DNA of 64,000 bases, taken from Alphaproteobacteria bacterium. Lineage in GTDB: Bacteria > Pseudomonadota > Alphaproteobacteria > Puniceispirillales > Puniceispirillaceae. Position numbers and translations under genes: made by a program. The notes beneath the pieces are model-generated. The model did not search any database. It saw nothing but the letters and a program-made list of their open reading frames with translations, and had not been told where the DNA came from. The stretch spans positions 1 through 64,000 of the forward strand of contig JADHOL010000004.1 in assembly GCA_016779005.1 (NCBI GenBank), in the 5' to 3' direction. Below, piece by piece: positions 62,626 through 64,000 of the stretch (position 1 is its first letter; each line of letters begins with the position of its first letter).

Positions 62626-63630
62626 ATGCAACAAAACCAGCTGATAGACCCGTTTGGACGCATAGTGGATTATGTGCGCATATCGGTTACAGATAGATGT
62701 GATTTTAGATGCGTATATTGCATGGCAGAGCAAATGACATTTCTGCCAAAAAAAGAGCTGCTTACATTAGAAGAAATTGTAGATGTATGTGATAGCTTTA
62801 TTGAGCTAGGTACTAAAAAAATACGCCTTACTGGAGGAGAGCCACTGGTAAGGCGCAATATCATGCATCTAATTAATCATTTAGGGGCGCAGGTAGAAAA
62901 CCAAAATCTAGAAGAAGTTACCATTACCACAAATGGAAGCCAGCTCCATAAATATGGAGTGCCTTTATTTGATGCTGGGGTAAGGCGCATTAATGTCTCA
63001 ATAGATACATTACAGCCAGAAAAATTTACTCAGATCACACGGTGGGGAAAGCTTGATGTGGTGTTAGAGGGGCTGGTTGCAGCAAAAAAAGCAGGCTTGA
63101 AAATCAAACTCAATACAGTCGCATTAAAGGGCGTTAACGATAACGAGCTAGCTTCAATGTTAATTTGGGCAGGTGAGCAGGGCTTTGATATGACAATAAT
63201 TGAGGTCATGCCAATGGGAGATATTGGTAGTGAGAACCGGCTAGATCAATATATGTCTGTTAGTGAAGTTCAAAACAAACTCTCACAGAGGTTCAGTCTG
63301 CATGAAAGTGAACATAAATCGTCTGGGCCCGCTAGATATTTCAATGTTGGCGAGACCGGACAGCGCCTTGGTTTTATTACGCCACTGACGCATAATTTTT
63401 GCGAGAGTTGCAACCGCGTTAGAATGACATGTACGGGACAATTATATCTATGTCTTGGACAAGATGACAATGCCGATCTTGCCCTTGCGCTTCGCTCAGG
63501 CGGAAAAGAGGGGTTAAAATCTGCTATTATAGAGGCGATAAGTCGCAAGCCGTTGGGGCATGATTTTGCAATTGAGCGCGGGTTATCCAATCAAGCTGTC
63601 TCAAGACATATGAGTGTCACCGGAGGATAG
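62626..63630 (+). CDS. moaA: GTP 3',8-cyclase MoaA
   Basis: A 334-residue radical SAM enzyme for the first step of molybdenum cofactor synthesis. The SAM cluster cysteines are Cys25, Cys29 and Cys32 (TDRCDFRCVYC), RLTGGEPLVRR follows, and the C-terminal cluster has C-x2-C-x13-C (FCESCNRVRMTC...LYLC). The protein ends MSVTGG, the conserved C-terminal double glycine. It forms 3',8-cyclo-GTP from GTP, the precursor for cyclic pyranopterin monophosphate. mobB follows nine bases later. Confidence 0.96.
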   Translation: MQQNQLIDPFGRIVDYVRISVTDRCDFRCVYCMAEQMTFLPKKELLTLEEIVDVCDSFIELGTKKIRLTGGEPLVRRNIMHLINHLGAQVENQNLEEVTITTNGSQLHKYGVPLFDAGVRRINVSIDTLQPEKFTQITRWGKLDVVLEGLVAAKKAGLKIKLNTVALKGVNDNELASMLIWAGEQGFDMTIIEVMPMGDIGSENRLDQYMSVSEVQNKLSQRFSLHESEHKSSGPARYFNVGETGQRLGFITPLTHNFCESCNRVRMTCTGQLYLCLGQDDNADLALALRSGGKEGLKSAIIEAISRKPLGHDFAIERGLSNQAVSRHMSVTGG

Positions 63631-63638
63631 ATAAGAAG

Positions 63639-64000
63639 ATGAGTGCTGTTCTAGATGAAATGCGGTCTCTTTCTAGAACTACTGGACATGGCGCTATTTT
63701 TGGTGTTGCTGGTTTCTCTGGCTCGGGAAAAACAACCCTTGCAGAAAAATTAATTCGCTGTTTGTGCGAGCGAAATATTGAAATAGCTGTTGTAAAACAC
63801 GCGCATCAACATTTTGAGGCAGATCATGAAGGTAAAGATAGCTATCGCCTTCGCGAGGCAGGCTCTCGTCAGGTGATGGTGTCTTCTGTTGCTCGCTCGG
63901 CTTTGTTTACCGAACATAAACGTCAAGGAGAGCCAAGCCTTACAGAATTATTGCATCGACTTGAGCCTGCAACGCTTGTGCTTGTGGAGGGATTTAAAAA
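63639..64000 (+). CDS. mobB: MobB, molybdopterin-guanine dinucleotide accessory protein (partial)
   Basis: The first 120 codons of a gene that continues beyond the window. The P-loop GFSGSGKTTL lies at residues 25-34, and VVKHAHQHFEADHEGKDSYRL and TLVLVEGFK are the MobB motifs for GTP binding and the switch. MobB assists MobA in attaching GMP to molybdopterin. It starts nine bases after moaA and is preceded by AGAAG. The C-terminus is not seen. Confidence 0.9.
   Translation, partial: MSAVLDEMRSLSRTTGHGAIFGVAGFSGSGKTTLAEKLIRCLCERNIEIAVVKHAHQHFEADHEGKDSYRLREAGSRQVMVSSVARSALFTEHKRQGEPSLTELLHRLEPATLVLVEGFK

Noticed and set aside
1-64000. CRISPR arrays, tRNA or rRNA genes, insertion sequences, prophage genes
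   Set aside because: None was seen: repeats are only short pairs, gaps are too short and show no cloverleaf, and no transposase, integrase or phage motif occurs in the coding frames.

Overview
The window is AT-rich (about 40% G+C by eye), about 93% coding, and carries 55 protein-coding genes (the first and last are cut by the window edges). I see no rRNA, tRNA, CRISPR array, insertion sequence or prophage gene. The gene content suggests a heterotrophic, probably marine, alphaproteobacterium of the SAR116 or Roseobacter-like lifestyle: many solute-binding-protein transporters (one TctABC, one complete TRAP, one orphan TRAP binding protein, one sugar ABC importer), repeated flavin and NAD(P) oxidoreductases, PhyH and YtoQ proteins, and a molybdenum hydroxylase. 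This placement is inference from gene content. The rsmJ-type methyltransferase is better known from Gammaproteobacteria.

Layout. (1) 1-5.8 kb: end of an acyl-CoA ligase, a ketopantoate-reductase-like enzyme, then on the minus strand cupin, tctC, tctA, tctB and a TauE/SafE permease. (2) 5.9-10.8 kb: plus-strand cluster of an LVIVD beta-propeller protein, a GMC flavoenzyme, an aldo/keto reductase and an MBL hydrolase. (3) 10.8-20.5 kb: SIS isomerase, Ldh2-family dehydrogenase, rsmJ, a second GMC enzyme, glpD, an unknown exported protein, and a dctPQM TRAP transporter. (4) 20.7-26.8 kb: RND efflux adaptor and pump, then glycerate 2-kinase. (5) 27-36.2 kb: plus-strand sugar/inositol locus: xylB-like kinase, periplasmic binding protein, permease, ATPase, a PhyH oxygenase, iolE, iolC, iolB and a class II aldolase, closed by a strong terminator. 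(6) 36.2-42 kb: serine-glyoxylate aminotransferase and a semialdehyde dehydrogenase, divergent from a fused GlcD/GlcF-type dehydrogenase. (7) 42-53.5 kb: orphan molybdenum hydroxylase large subunit, chromate transporter, maleylacetate reductase, amidase, second Ldh2 enzyme, a MoeA/MobA-like fusion, an FMN 2-hydroxyacid dehydrogenase, and a TRAP binding protein with no signal peptide. (8) 53.7-64 kb: YtoQ, an HpsN-like dehydrogenase, an SDR, an orphan FliL-like protein, a second MBL enzyme, SCO1, a second ketopantoate-reductase-like enzyme, GST, a mesaconyl-CoA hydratase-like plus CitE pair, moaA and mobB.

How it fits together. The window reads as a patchwork of small catabolic modules for organic acids, polyols and possibly C3 sulfonates. 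Most funnel into C2/C3 intermediates: malonic semialdehyde plus DHAP from the inositol branch, hydroxypyruvate and glycerate from the aminotransferase and kinase, and pyruvate plus acetyl-CoA from citramalyl-CoA. moaA, mobB and the MoeA/MobA fusion could supply cofactor to the molybdenum hydroxylase. The items most worth following up are the inositol-like locus that lacks iolG and iolD but contains a PhyH oxygenase, the signal-less TRAP binding protein, the orphan FliL-like protein, and the HpsN-SDR pair. Besides the genes I list several strong hairpins and inverted or direct repeats. Only one intergenic stretch reaches about 300 bases (28492-28792).
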